Source: UBA5216 sp043743335
Lineage (GTDB): Bacteria; Pseudomonadota; Gammaproteobacteria; Burkholderiales; SG8-41
Assembly: GCA_043743335.1 (NCBI GenBank)
Contig: JAYTWR010000193.1
Coordinates: forward strand, 1 to 64,000
Direction: 5' to 3'
DNA length: 64,000 nucleotides
The notes beneath the pieces were generated by a model. That model did no database searches and was not told the DNA's origin. It was given only the letters and a program-made list of their open reading frames with translations. Of this stretch, positions 51,576-60,601 are shown one piece after another. Each line of letters begins with the position of its first letter. Position 1 is the first letter of the stretch. The position numbers were made by a program, and so were the translations under genes.

Positions 51576-53849
51576 ATGGCCACTTCCATTCCTCGGCAAC
51601 TGGCGCTGGCCGAACAGCATTTCAGAAAAGGAAACCACGACTTCGCCGAACCCTTGCTGCGGGAAATTCTGTCGCGCACGCCGGCCCACACCAAAGCGAA
51701 TGAACTGCTGGGCTACATCACCGGCAATCGCGGGGAGTTGGACGTCTCGTTTGCGCTGCTGAAAACCGCCGTTGCTTCGCCCGAAGCCTCGGGAGAAGCC
51801 AGCTACTACTTGGGCAAACATTTTCTCGACCGGCAGTTATTCAGCGATGCTTGCGTCGCCTTCGAGCAAGCCTTAAGCCGCGCCGGCAATTTTTTTGAAG
51901 GGCTGCACGACCTCGCGGTCGCGATGACCGGAAGCGGCAATGCTGCGGCGGCGCTGGCGTTCTACGACAAGGCGCTGGCGCTGCGCCCCGATTTCGCACA
52001 AGGCTGGTTCAACAAGGCTGTTGCGCTTGATGCGCTCAACCGGTTTGACGATGCGCTGCACAGTTACAACAAGGCGCTGGCGATTGATCCGAGCGACGCC
52101 ACGGCGTGGTACAACCGCGGCGCGACCCTCAATGATCTGGGCCGCTACGATGAGGCCCTCGCCAGTCACGACAAAACCCTGGCGCTCGATCCCGCTCATG
52201 CAAAAGCTTGGTCGAATCGCGGCGTGACGCTGTCGGCGCTCAAGCGCTACAAAGAGGCGCTGGCATGTCACGAAAAAGCATTGTCGTTGCAGCCCGGCTT
52301 TGCAGAAGCTTGGGGCCGGGGCGCAGATGTCTTTAGCGAACTGAAATATCCCGACAAGGCGCTCACCTATTTCGCCAAGGCCTTGGCGTTAAAGGCCGAT
52401 ATTCCGTATGCGCAGGGCGGCTTGTTGCGCGCGCGCATGGCCCTGTGCCTGTGGACGGCGACACCCGGTGTTGGGCCTGCGACGTTGGCTATCGGACAGC
52501 ACTTCGAACAATTACTAACGGCTATCGATGCGCAGCAACGCGTAGCGACGCCGTTTGTGGCGCTTGCGATGCCGTCAACCTTGGCGCAACAACGCCTTTG
52601 CGGTGAAATTTACAGCCGGGATCGCAGTCCGGTTGTCGCGCCTTACGGGCGAGCGCAATTCCTAAAAACAGACGGTCGCATCAGGATTGGTTATTTCTCC
52701 TGCGATTTCAGAACACATGCCGTGTCGTTTCTGACTGCGGGCTTGTTTGAGCACCACGACCGGTCGCGCTTTGAAGTTCACGCCTTTGCGCTCAGTGTGC
52801 CCGACGACGATCCCGTAACGGCCAGACTCAGGGCGGCGTTTGAGCATTTTCACAACGTCGAAAACCTGCCCGATCACGAGGTTGTCGAGCAGGCGCGTCG
52901 CCTAAACATCGATATCGCCATAGACCTTACCGGGCACACACAAGGTGCCCGCACCGGCATCTTTGCGCGCCGCGCCGCGCCTGTGCAAGTCAGTTATCTT
53001 GGCTTTCCCGGCACCATGGGCGCACCCTTCATCGATTACCTCGTCGCTGACAGTATTGTGGTTCCCGACGGCAATGCCGATGCGTATACCGAGAAAGTGG
53101 TGTTTCTGCCGGATTGTTTTCAAATCAATGATGCGGCTCGCGCTGTGGCGCCAGCCCCCTGCCGAGCGTCATGCGGCATACCTGATGAGGCGTTTGTTTT
53201 CTGCTCGTTCAATAGCGTCTACAAAATCAATCCGCGCATCTTCGATGTGTGGATGAATATCATGCAGGGCGTGCAACACAGCGTGCTGTGGTTAGTCGGC
53301 GAAACCGATGCGCAACAGAAAAACCTCCGCGCTTGGGCGGCGACGCGCGGCGTTGCCCCGCACCGGCTGATATTTGCCGGCACACTGCCGTACGCCGGGC
53401 ATCTGGCGCGGTATGCCTTGGCCGATCTGGTGTTGGATACACTGCCGTTTAATGGCGGCACCACCACCAGCGATGCCCTGTGGGGCGGCGCGCCGGTATT
53501 AACCTGTACCGGCAATACATTTGCCGGACGCATGGCTGCGAGTTTGCTGCATACGATGGGCCTGCCGGAACTGGTGACGGGGTCGCTCGATGACTATCAG
53601 ACGCAAGCCGTGCATCTCGCGCACCACCCAGCCAAGCTGGAAGCGCTGCGACAACGACTCAGTGCAAATCGCGCTACGTCTCCTTTGTTCAACACGCGCT
53701 TGGGCACACGGCATATCGAAGCCGCCTACGTTGAAATGCACCAACGCGCTGCTGCCGGTCTGCCGCCAGCCCATTTGCGCATCGCGCACTTGACTGAAAC
53801 GGCAGCGGCAGACACCGCGGGAAACCGACCTCGGCATTCAATGGGATAA
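51576..53849 (+). CDS. TPR protein with SPINDLY/O-GlcNAc-transferase-like domain (GT41)
   Basis: 757 residues. About eight TPR units cover residues 5-290 (repeats such as NKAVALDALNRFDDALHSYNKALAIDPSDATAWYNRGATL). The transferase half begins RIRIGYFSCDFRTHAVSFLTAGLFEHHDRSRFEVHAF and includes IDIAIDLTGHTQGARTGIFARRAAPVQVSYLGFPGTMGAPFIDYLVAD, FCSFNSVYKINPRIFDVWM and LVLDTLPFNGGTTTSDALWGGAPVLT. It resembles the gene at 33181 but is clearly diverged. It lies between the Tim44 gene and ubiJ, where this conserved cluster normally has no such gene. Confidence 0.92.
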   Translation: MATSIPRQLALAEQHFRKGNHDFAEPLLREILSRTPAHTKANELLGYITGNRGELDVSFALLKTAVASPEASGEASYYLGKHFLDRQLFSDACVAFEQALSRAGNFFEGLHDLAVAMTGSGNAAAALAFYDKALALRPDFAQGWFNKAVALDALNRFDDALHSYNKALAIDPSDATAWYNRGATLNDLGRYDEALASHDKTLALDPAHAKAWSNRGVTLSALKRYKEALACHEKALSLQPGFAEAWGRGADVFSELKYPDKALTYFAKALALKADIPYAQGGLLRARMALCLWTATPGVGPATLAIGQHFEQLLTAIDAQQRVATPFVALAMPSTLAQQRLCGEIYSRDRSPVVAPYGRAQFLKTDGRIRIGYFSCDFRTHAVSFLTAGLFEHHDRSRFEVHAFALSVPDDDPVTARLRAAFEHFHNVENLPDHEVVEQARRLNIDIAIDLTGHTQGARTGIFARRAAPVQVSYLGFPGTMGAPFIDYLVADSIVVPDGNADAYTEKVVFLPDCFQINDAARAVAPAPCRASCGIPDEAFVFCSFNSVYKINPRIFDVWMNIMQGVQHSVLWLVGETDAQQKNLRAWAATRGVAPHRLIFAGTLPYAGHLARYALADLVLDTLPFNGGTTTSDALWGGAPVLTCTGNTFAGRMAASLLHTMGLPELVTGSLDDYQTQAVHLAHHPAKLEALRQRLSANRATSPLFNTRLGTRHIEAAYVEMHQRAAAGLPPAHLRIAHLTETAAADTAGNRPRHSMG

Positions 53850-53856
53850 TCGCTTT

Positions 53857-54435
53857 ATGCGCTTACCCGTCATTGCCGCCCCCCTCAACCACGTGCTCCG
53901 CGCCAATTCGTGGGCGCGCGAACGGCTCGCGCCCTTTGCCGGTCGCGTGGTGTGCATCGACAATCCGCCGTTTTCGGTCAACATGGCTGTGACGGCGAAC
54001 GGCGAAATTGCGGAAGCCGCCCCCGCTGCCACGCCCGACGTCACCGTGCATCTCACGCCGGGGCTGACCTTGCGCCTGCTGGCACGCGACCTGTCGGTAT
54101 GGCAGGACATCAAAGTTGAGGGCGACGCCGCCTTTGCCGCTGCGATCAATTACGTGGCGCGCAACATCCGCTGGGATGTCGAAGAAGATTTAAGCCGCGT
54201 GGTCGGCGATATCGCCGCGCATCGCATGGTTGAAGCCGGGCGCAAGCTCGATCAGTGGACACGGCAGGGTGCGGACAATCTGGCGCGTTCGTTCGCTGAA
54301 TACTGGACCGAAGAGCGACCCTTGATCGCCAGCCGCGCGGACATTGCGCTATTCAATCGCGAAGTGGATGCCTTGCGCGACGATCTCGCGCGGCTCGAAA
54401 AGCGCATTGAGTTACACGAACGACTGCAGGGTTGA
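53857..54435 (+). CDS. ubiJ: Ubiquinone biosynthesis accessory factor UbiJ
   Basis: 192 residues. An SCP2-like lipid-binding domain (VTVHLTPGLTLRLLARDLSVWQDIKVEGDAAFAAAINYVARNIRWDVEEDLSRVVGDIAAHR) is followed by a C-terminal helical tail (ADIALFNREVDALRDDLARLEKRIELHERL) typical of UbiJ. UbiJ and UbiK help assemble the ubiquinone-synthesis complex. It starts 8 bp after the TPR-transferase gene and precedes ubiB by 60 bp. Confidence 0.93.
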   Translation: MRLPVIAAPLNHVLRANSWARERLAPFAGRVVCIDNPPFSVNMAVTANGEIAEAAPAATPDVTVHLTPGLTLRLLARDLSVWQDIKVEGDAAFAAAINYVARNIRWDVEEDLSRVVGDIAAHRMVEAGRKLDQWTRQGADNLARSFAEYWTEERPLIASRADIALFNREVDALRDDLARLEKRIELHERLQG

Positions 54436-54494
54436 GTAACCCGGCGGCGGCGTTCATTTCCCCGCGCCCGCTCGCGCACCGCTAAAATCGCCTT

Positions 54495-56039
54495 ATGCGT
54501 TCCCTGTCCCCCGCGCACCTTTTCCGTCTGTTGACGATCATCCGTGTCGCGCTGCGTTTCGGCCTCGATGAGTATCTGCACGGCGACGCGCGTGTCGGCG
54601 GCCTGCACACTGCTTTACGTAAGCTATTGTTTTGGCGGGACTTTTCTGCGCCGCGCGCCGTACGTTTGCGGCTGGCGCTGGAAGCGCTGGGGCCGATTTT
54701 CGTCAAATTCGGGCAGATCCTGTCCACCCGGCGCGATCTGCTGCCGGACGACATCGCCAACGAACTCGCCAAACTGCAAGATCAGGTGCCGCCGTTTCCG
54801 GGCGCTGACGCCATCGCCGTCATCGAGCGAGCGCATCAAAAGCCGATTGCCGACATCTTTCGCGCCTTTGACCGCACGGCGCTGGCCAGTGCGTCGGTGG
54901 CGCAAGTGCATCTGGCGGAGCTAAACGATGGCCGCGAAGCCGCCGTGAAGATTTTGCGGCCCGGCATCGCACAAGTCATTCGCAACGATCTGGCTTTGCT
55001 GAATGCCGGTGCATCGCTGATGGAATGCCTGTGGGCCGACGGCAAACGCTTGCGCCCGCACGAAGTGGTCGCCGAATTCGCCCGCCATCTCAATGACGAA
55101 CTCGATCTCATGCGCGAGGCCGCCAACGCCAGCCAATTGCATCGCAATTTCGCCGGCTCACCTTTGCTACGGGTGCCGGAAATTTACTGGGAACATTGCT
55201 CGACCGAAGTGATGGTAATGCAGCGCATGCACGGCGCGCCGGTGTCGCACGTGGCCGAACTGCGCGCGCAGGGCGTGGATATCCCCAAGCTCGCGCGCGC
55301 GGGTGTGGAAATCTTTTTCACCCAAGTATTTCGCGACGGCTTTTTCCACGCCGACATGCATCCCGGCAATATTTTTGTTACGCCAACGGGGCAATACATC
55401 GCGCTCGATTTTGGCATCATGGGCACGCTCACGCCCGTCGACAAAAACTATCTGGCGCAAAATTTTCTCGCCTTTTTTCGCCGCGATTACCGACGTGTGG
55501 CGCAGGTGCATATCGAATCGGGCTGGGCACCCGCCGGCACACGCGTCGATGAATTCGAGACTGCCATACGCGCCGTGTGCGAACCCATTTTTGACAAGCC
55601 GCTGAAAGATATTTCGTTCGGTAAGCTGTTGCTGCGCCTGTTTCAGACGTCGCGGCGCTTCAATATGCAAATCCAGCCGCAACTGGTGATGCTGCAAAAA
55701 ACCCTGCTCAATATCGAAGGCTTGGGCCGCGACCTCGATCCCGAACTCGATTTATGGGCCACCGCCAAACCGTTTCTGGAGCGTTGGATGTCCGAGCAAG
55801 TCGGCTGGCGCGCGCTGCTGCGGCAAGTGCAGGAAGAAGCGCCGTTCTGGGCCGCGACGCTGCCGCAACTGCCGCGCTTGATCCACCAGGCGCTCAGCCA
55901 AGACCGCGTGGCGCCGCTGCAGCAAGAAATCACCCAGCTACAGCAAGCCCACCGGCGGCTGCGACAATCGCTGGCGCTAATCGTCACCTTATTTGCGCTC
56001 AGCACGGCGCTCGTGGCCCTGCTCATCGCGCTGCGTTAG
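54495..56039 (+). CDS. ubiB: Ubiquinone biosynthesis atypical kinase UbiB
   Basis: 514 residues of the ABC1/ADCK family. Signature motifs: KxGQ-type FVKFGQILSTRRDLLPDDIANEL, A-rich loop ALASASVAQVHLA, catalytic HADMHPGNIFV and metal-binding LDFGIMG. Two C-terminal hydrophobic helices (SLALIVTLFALSTALVALLIAL) anchor it in the membrane. It has ATPase/kinase-like activity needed for ubiquinone synthesis. Confidence 0.96.
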   Translation: MRSLSPAHLFRLLTIIRVALRFGLDEYLHGDARVGGLHTALRKLLFWRDFSAPRAVRLRLALEALGPIFVKFGQILSTRRDLLPDDIANELAKLQDQVPPFPGADAIAVIERAHQKPIADIFRAFDRTALASASVAQVHLAELNDGREAAVKILRPGIAQVIRNDLALLNAGASLMECLWADGKRLRPHEVVAEFARHLNDELDLMREAANASQLHRNFAGSPLLRVPEIYWEHCSTEVMVMQRMHGAPVSHVAELRAQGVDIPKLARAGVEIFFTQVFRDGFFHADMHPGNIFVTPTGQYIALDFGIMGTLTPVDKNYLAQNFLAFFRRDYRRVAQVHIESGWAPAGTRVDEFETAIRAVCEPIFDKPLKDISFGKLLLRLFQTSRRFNMQIQPQLVMLQKTLLNIEGLGRDLDPELDLWATAKPFLERWMSEQVGWRALLRQVQEEAPFWAATLPQLPRLIHQALSQDRVAPLQQEITQLQQAHRRLRQSLALIVTLFALSTALVALLIALR

Positions 56040-56050
56040 CCTTATAATTT

Positions 56051-56070
56051 CAGCCAGATTTTTCTGGCTG
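56051..56070. other. Perfect hairpin between ubiB and the symporter gene
   Basis: CAGCCAGA and TCTGGCTG pair around TTTT. No T-run follows, so it is not a typical terminator; it could be an operator or an attenuating structure. Confidence 0.6.
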
Positions 56071-56086
56071 CTTGCTGAGGCGCACA

Positions 56087-57598
56087 GTGCTGATCTGGTT
56101 TGTCGTCATTTACCTGTTGATTTCGCTCGCCATCGGCTTGATCGCCGCCACGCGCGTACACAACGCAAAAGACTTCGCGATCGCGGGCCGCCATTTGCCG
56201 CTGCCCATCGTGATGGCCACCGTGTTCGCCACGTGGTTTGGGGCGGAAACGGTGCTCGGTATTTCCGCCACCTTCGTCAAAGAGGGTTTGCGCGGCGTGG
56301 TAGCCGACCCCTTTGGTTCAAGCCTGTGCCTGATTTTTGCCGGCCTGTTTTTCGCCGCCAAACTCTATCGCATGAATCTGCTTACCATTGGCGATTACTA
56401 TCGCTTGCGCTATAACCGCACGGTTGAAATTTTATGCACGCTGGCCATCGTCACGTCGTACTTGGGCTGGGTGGCGGCGCAAATCAAGGCGCTGGGACTG
56501 GTGTTTTTTGTGGTCACCGATGGTGCCATCAGCCAGCAAACCGGCATGATCATCGGCGCAGCCATCGTGCTCACCTACACCACGTTCGGCGGCATGCTGT
56601 CGGTGGCGATACTCGATTTTGTGCAAATGACCGTCATCATGGGCGGCATGCTTTACATCGCCTACGTCATCGCCGGCATGACCGGCGGTGTGGGTGCGGT
56701 AGTGGCGCACGCCAACGCGGCGGGCAAACTGGCGTTTTTCCCCGAGGCGTCAGTGACGGCATGGGTGCCGTTCATCGGCGCGTGGATCACCATGATGTTG
56801 GGCTCGATTCCGCAGCAAGATGTGTTCCAGCGCATCACTTCGGCCAAGGATGAAAAAACCGCCGTGCGCGGCTCGGTGCTGGGCGGCTCGATTTATTTTC
56901 TGTTCGCGTTCGTGCCGATGTTTCTGGCCTACGCCGCGACGCTGGTAGATCCGAAGATATTCAACGAGTTGCTCACCAGAGATTCGCAACTGGTGCTGCC
57001 CACGCTGATACTTCAACACACGCCGCTGTTCGCGCAGGTGGTGTTTTTCGGCGCACTGCTATCGGCGATCATGAGCTGTTCGAGCGCTACCTTGCTCGCG
57101 CCGTCGGTGGCGTTTTCGGAAAACATTCTGCGCAACATTTTCCCCGGCATGAGCGATCGCGTGTTTTTGCGCACCATGCGCATCGTGCTGGTGTGCTTTG
57201 CGTGCATTGTGCTGGTCTTTGCACTGAATTCCAGTGCGAGCATTTTCAAAATGGTGGAAAACGCCTACAAAATCACGCTGGTGTGTGCGTTCTTTCCGTT
57301 GTGTTTGGGGCTCTACTGGAAGCGCGCCACCACGCAGGGCGCACTCGCAGGCATCCTGTGCGGATTTTTCACTTGGATTTTGCTGGAGTATTTCGGTACT
57401 CACAACGACGTGTGGCTGCCGCAATTAATCGGCTTTTGCGCCGCCGGGGCCAGCATGGTAGCGGGATCGTTGTTGCCGCAAGTGATCGGCCGACCCACGC
57501 CCTTGCATCCTGAAGCGCACGCGCCGCATCCGCATGCCTCGACACAACACGTGCCCGCCACCGGGCATCACCACACCCACGGCACGCATCGCCCTTAA
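56087..57598 (+). CDS. Sodium:solute symporter family protein
   Basis: About 503 residues with twelve or more membrane segments. SSS-family features are VHNAKDFAIAGRHLPLPIVMATVFATWFGAETVLGISATFVKEG, LGWVAAQIKALG and GSIPQQDVFQRITSAKDEKTAVRGSVLGG. The C-terminus is histidine-rich (HPEAHAPHPHASTQH... HHHTHGTH), which may bind metal or simply be a tail. The GTG at 56087 is preceded by GAGG; a TTG at 56072 would extend it by five residues. Substrate unknown. Confidence 0.9.
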   Translation: MLIWFVVIYLLISLAIGLIAATRVHNAKDFAIAGRHLPLPIVMATVFATWFGAETVLGISATFVKEGLRGVVADPFGSSLCLIFAGLFFAAKLYRMNLLTIGDYYRLRYNRTVEILCTLAIVTSYLGWVAAQIKALGLVFFVVTDGAISQQTGMIIGAAIVLTYTTFGGMLSVAILDFVQMTVIMGGMLYIAYVIAGMTGGVGAVVAHANAAGKLAFFPEASVTAWVPFIGAWITMMLGSIPQQDVFQRITSAKDEKTAVRGSVLGGSIYFLFAFVPMFLAYAATLVDPKIFNELLTRDSQLVLPTLILQHTPLFAQVVFFGALLSAIMSCSSATLLAPSVAFSENILRNIFPGMSDRVFLRTMRIVLVCFACIVLVFALNSSASIFKMVENAYKITLVCAFFPLCLGLYWKRATTQGALAGILCGFFTWILLEYFGTHNDVWLPQLIGFCAAGASMVAGSLLPQVIGRPTPLHPEAHAPHPHASTQHVPATGHHHTHGTHRP

Positions 57599-57630
57599 AC
57601 GCTACCGCGCTTGGCGCAGACAAAATTCCC

Positions 57631-57650
57631 TTTAAAAACAATTAGTTACC
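57631..57650 (+). repeat. AT-rich dispersed motif, copy 11
   Basis: TTTAAAAACAATTAGTTACC lies between the convergent ends of the symporter and phosphoesterase genes. Confidence 0.7.
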
Positions 57651-57656
57651 ATATAT

Positions 57657-58622
57657 TTATGGCCAGGCCGCACGAAACGCGTCGGCAAATTCTGCCAGCC
57701 GCGCCTGCGGCAGCAGGTTTATGCCTGCGGCACCCTTGCGCCCGCCACCGGTTTCAAAGCGCGCGCACAGCTCATCCGCGCCGTTGAGATTCGCCTGCGG
57801 CGCACGCACGCTGACGGTGTAGCCGCCGGCCTTGGCGACCAGCACCGCATGTGCGCGGCGCGCATGTTCCTGCGCGAGGCGGTTGCCGAACAAGCCATTC
57901 ACACGACGGCTCCAGGCCGCGTCCGGCAGCACGTAGAGCGCGGCGCTGTCATTGGAGAATTCAGGTTTTATGTCATCGGCGCGCTCGAAGTCTTCGCGCA
58001 ACGCCTGTTTCAACACGTCGAACACCGGCTCGTCGATCATGAATTTGCGCGGGTCGGTGTACGGTGAAATCGTTTCATACAAATCGGCCGGCGGGTAATG
58101 CAAATCATCGGGCGTTTCGCCGTAGGCGTTGTAGTTGAGGCAATCGCCCAGCTCATGCAGGCGCGCGAGTTCGGTGTGATCCAGATCGAGCGATTGCGCC
58201 GCCTTGATTGCCGACGCAACAAGATTGTCGCCAAACGCCGCCACCACGGCCCATATACGGTAGCGCCCCGACAAATGACGATCCACAATCAGACTGGTGC
58301 AAATATCCGCGGCGGTGTCGATGTGTGCGATGAGATTGGCATGCACGGGGATGAAGCCCGCCGCGTGATGATCAAAATACTCGCATTTGACGCCGCGCCC
58401 CAGCAATTTGCCCAGCGCCGACGCATTGGATTTCAGTGAAATGTCGAGCACGGTGATTTCGTCGCCGGCTTGCGCCTGCAACAATTCGACACGCTCCAGC
58501 AGTTTGATATCGCGTTTGACGCCGGTGATGCGTTCACTGTGGCGCGGTTGTGCGAGCCGCAACTGGTGCAGAGCGCACAGCCCATCGGCGTCGCCGTTAA
58601 AAATGTCGTAGTATTTGTGCAA
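57657..58622 (-). CDS. DHH-family phosphoesterase
   Basis: About 321 residues. The first metal motif is YYDIFNGDADGLCALHQ, then VLDISLKSN, the DHH motif YFDHHAAGF, and the C-terminal DHHA1-type GGGRKGAAGINLLP. Such enzymes hydrolyse phosphodiester bonds in short oligonucleotides or cyclic nucleotides. The TTG at 58622 begins LHKYYDIFNGDADG, where homologues usually start; an ATG at 58733 would overlap the divergent VanZ gene by about 90 bp. Confidence 0.85.
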   Translation of the reverse strand: MHKYYDIFNGDADGLCALHQLRLAQPRHSERITGVKRDIKLLERVELLQAQAGDEITVLDISLKSNASALGKLLGRGVKCEYFDHHAAGFIPVHANLIAHIDTAADICTSLIVDRHLSGRYRIWAVVAAFGDNLVASAIKAAQSLDLDHTELARLHELGDCLNYNAYGETPDDLHYPPADLYETISPYTDPRKFMIDEPVFDVLKQALREDFERADDIKPEFSNDSAALYVLPDAAWSRRVNGLFGNRLAQEHARRAHAVLVAKAGGYTVSVRAPQANLNGADELCARFETGGGRKGAAGINLLPQARLAEFADAFRAAWP

Positions 58623-58642
58623 TGGCTGCTGAGTCGAAATGA

Positions 58643-59794
58643 ATGGATAAGATGCGCAAAGGGACGCACGATGGCGCGCAAAATAACAGCGCGCCGGCTG
58701 ACTCGCGTCATGTGTATCTGCTGGCGCTGACACTGGCGATAGCTTACCTGCTCGTTATCGTCTACGCCAGCTTGCAGCCGCTGCGCGGCTGGCGCTTGCC
58801 AGCAGAAGATGTGTACGGCTTTCTGAGTGCGCCGCTGCCGCGTTACATCACCCTTAGCGACGTGCTGATCAACGTGTCGGCGTATATCCCGCTCGGCTTT
58901 ATGCTGACGCTGGGCCTGCGCATTGCATTGCCGCCGGTGGCGGCTGTCGTCATGGGCGTCGTGATGGCGGCCGCACTCAGCATCGGCATGGAAGCCCTAC
59001 AAATGTTTTTGCCCGCGCGTATCGCATCGAACGTGGACGTAATGGCCAACAGCGTGGGCGCGTTGATCGGCGCATTGGCGGCGCCGCTGTTTTTGCCCTC
59101 GCAACGTATCGGCGCGCGGCTCGGGGTGCTGCGCGACCGCGTGTTCTTGCCCGGCGCGCTGATCGACAGCGGCATCGTGGTGGCGACATTGTGGATCGTC
59201 ACGCACCTTAATCCGTTGACGCAGGTGTTCGGCACCGGCCATTTGCGCGCGACCTTCGATTTGCCCGATCCCCTGTTCCACACGCCCAGCCTGCTGCTGT
59301 CGGCCGAAGCCAGCGTGGTGTTTTTTAATCTGTTGGGGGTGGGGCTGCTGCTGTCGACTTTGCTGCATGCCGAATCCCGCCGCGGGCTGGTGATCGGCGT
59401 TGTCATCGCGGCAGCCATCGCCTGCAAAATGCTGATTAACCTGTTTCTCGCCAAACCGCTGGGCGCGTGGGCTTGGATGACGCCAGGCGCGCTGCTGGGC
59501 CTGCTGCTCGGCACCACACTGCTGGCGGGCCTGTTGACCTTTGGCCGCAGGGCGCGGTTGGCACTCGCGCTGCTGTGCCTGTTGATGGCGCTGGCGGCGA
59601 TCAATCTTGCGCCGGACAACCCGTATTTCAGCCTGCCGCCGCAACTGACCAGCGGCAAGGCCAGTCACTTTTTGAGTTTTTCCAGCATCTTGGGGGCGCT
59701 GTCGGAGCTGTGGCCGCTAATCGCGCTGGGGTACCTGTGCGTGGCGCTCTGGCACAGCCGCACGCGCCGCCTCTATAATGAGCGCACACCCTGA
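58643..59794 (+). CDS. VanZ-family membrane protein
   Basis: 383 residues with about ten membrane segments. The VanZ domain is in the first half: DVLINVSAYIPLGFMLTLGLRIALP, then ALSIGMEALQMFLPARIASNVDVMANSVGALIGAL. The second half is a less conserved membrane region. VanZ proteins are linked to glycopeptide resistance in Gram-positives, but in proteobacteria the role is unknown. It is divergent from the DHH gene with a very short gap. Confidence 0.88.
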   Translation: MDKMRKGTHDGAQNNSAPADSRHVYLLALTLAIAYLLVIVYASLQPLRGWRLPAEDVYGFLSAPLPRYITLSDVLINVSAYIPLGFMLTLGLRIALPPVAAVVMGVVMAAALSIGMEALQMFLPARIASNVDVMANSVGALIGALAAPLFLPSQRIGARLGVLRDRVFLPGALIDSGIVVATLWIVTHLNPLTQVFGTGHLRATFDLPDPLFHTPSLLLSAEASVVFFNLLGVGLLLSTLLHAESRRGLVIGVVIAAAIACKMLINLFLAKPLGAWAWMTPGALLGLLLGTTLLAGLLTFGRRARLALALLCLLMALAAINLAPDNPYFSLPPQLTSGKASHFLSFSSILGALSELWPLIALGYLCVALWHSRTRRLYNERTP

Positions 59795-59809
59795 GACAAG
59801 GACACTCCC

Positions 59810-60118
59810 GTGAGCTACTTCGAACGACACGTTTTCTTTTGCTGTAACCAGCGCACCAACGGCGCGAACTGCTGCAACGACCACGGCGCCAGCAAAATCC
59901 GCGACTACGCCAAAGACAAAGTCAAAGAACTGAAGTTGAACGGCAAAGGCAAGGTGCGCGTCAACATGGCAGGCTGCCTTGATCGCTGCGATGAAGGCCC
60001 GGTGATGGTGGTCTACCCCGAAGAAGTCTGGTACACCTATGTCGATCAGGAAGATGTCGACGAAATCGTACAAGAGCATTTGCGCCACGGGCGCGTGGTA
60101 GAACGGCTGAAAATCTGA
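59810..60118 (+). CDS. Thioredoxin-like [2Fe-2S] ferredoxin
   Basis: 102 residues. The cysteine pattern FFCCNQRTNGANCCND...NMAGCLDRCDEGPVMVVYPE is that of thioredoxin-fold [2Fe-2S] proteins (Shethna/NuoE-like). Translation starts at GTG 59810. It lies in one plus-strand run with VanZ, OsmC and a hydrolase. Redox partner unknown. Confidence 0.93.
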   Translation: MSYFERHVFFCCNQRTNGANCCNDHGASKIRDYAKDKVKELKLNGKGKVRVNMAGCLDRCDEGPVMVVYPEEVWYTYVDQEDVDEIVQEHLRHGRVVERLKI

Positions 60119-60138
60119 TTTTCACACATTCGCACCCC

Positions 60139-60585
60139 ATGACTTCCCCCGATACCCGCAGTTACGCTATACGCGCACAATCCACCGCCACCCACGGGCG
60201 CGTGATGTGCAGCGTGCGCAATCACCATTTCATTGTAGATGGCCCCGTGCAAAACGGCGCGCCCGGCGAAGCGGTCACACCAGCCGAGTTGTTCCTCGCC
60301 GGCATCGCGGCCTGTGGCGTAGAGCTGGTGCAATCGTTTGCCAAAGCAGAAGCCATGCCGCTGCGCGCCATCGACGTAAACATCGGCGGCATGATGGATC
60401 GCGCGAAGCCGGTGCGACAGGACGTGTCCGTCTTCAACGCGGTGCATATCCAATTCGCCTTGTCCGGTGTCACGCCTGCGCAAGGCACAGCGTTGATCGA
60501 CCGCTTCAAGGGAAGGTGACCGCTCTACGGCAGCGTCGCGGTCGCGACGCCGGATGTGCGGGTTGAAGTCACCGTGACACGGTGA
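60139..60585 (+). CDS. OsmC-family protein with in-frame TGA at the second conserved cysteine (selenoprotein candidate or interrupted gene)
   Basis: The frame reads as an OsmC-like protein with the first redox cysteine C59 in FLAGIAACGVELVQSF. TGA stands at codon 127 (60517-60519), and the frame continues 21 codons to TGA 60583: PLYGSVAVATPDVRVEVTVTR. Family members have C-P at that site (typically RCPLYGSV), so the stop replaces the second, peroxidatic/resolving cysteine by one base (TGC to TGA). A hairpin follows (60533-60550). Either TGA is read as selenocysteine, or the gene is truncated just before its final strand and active-site residue. Without Sec the product has 126 residues. Confidence 0.8.
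60533..60550 (+). promoter_or_regulatory. Candidate SECIS-like hairpin downstream of the OsmC TGA
   Basis: GCGTCGC (60533-60539) and GCGACGC (60544-60550) form a perfect 7-bp stem with the loop GGTC. The loop starts 20 nt after the TGA and has G in its first two positions, which fits the general form of bacterial SECIS elements. GC-rich coding DNA can produce such hairpins by chance. Confidence 0.35.
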
Positions 60586-60601
60586 GGCGGCCTGCACGGT
60601 T

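Noticed and set aside
56051..56070. Terminator after ubiB
   Set aside because: The stem is perfect but no T-run follows, so it was listed only as a hairpin.
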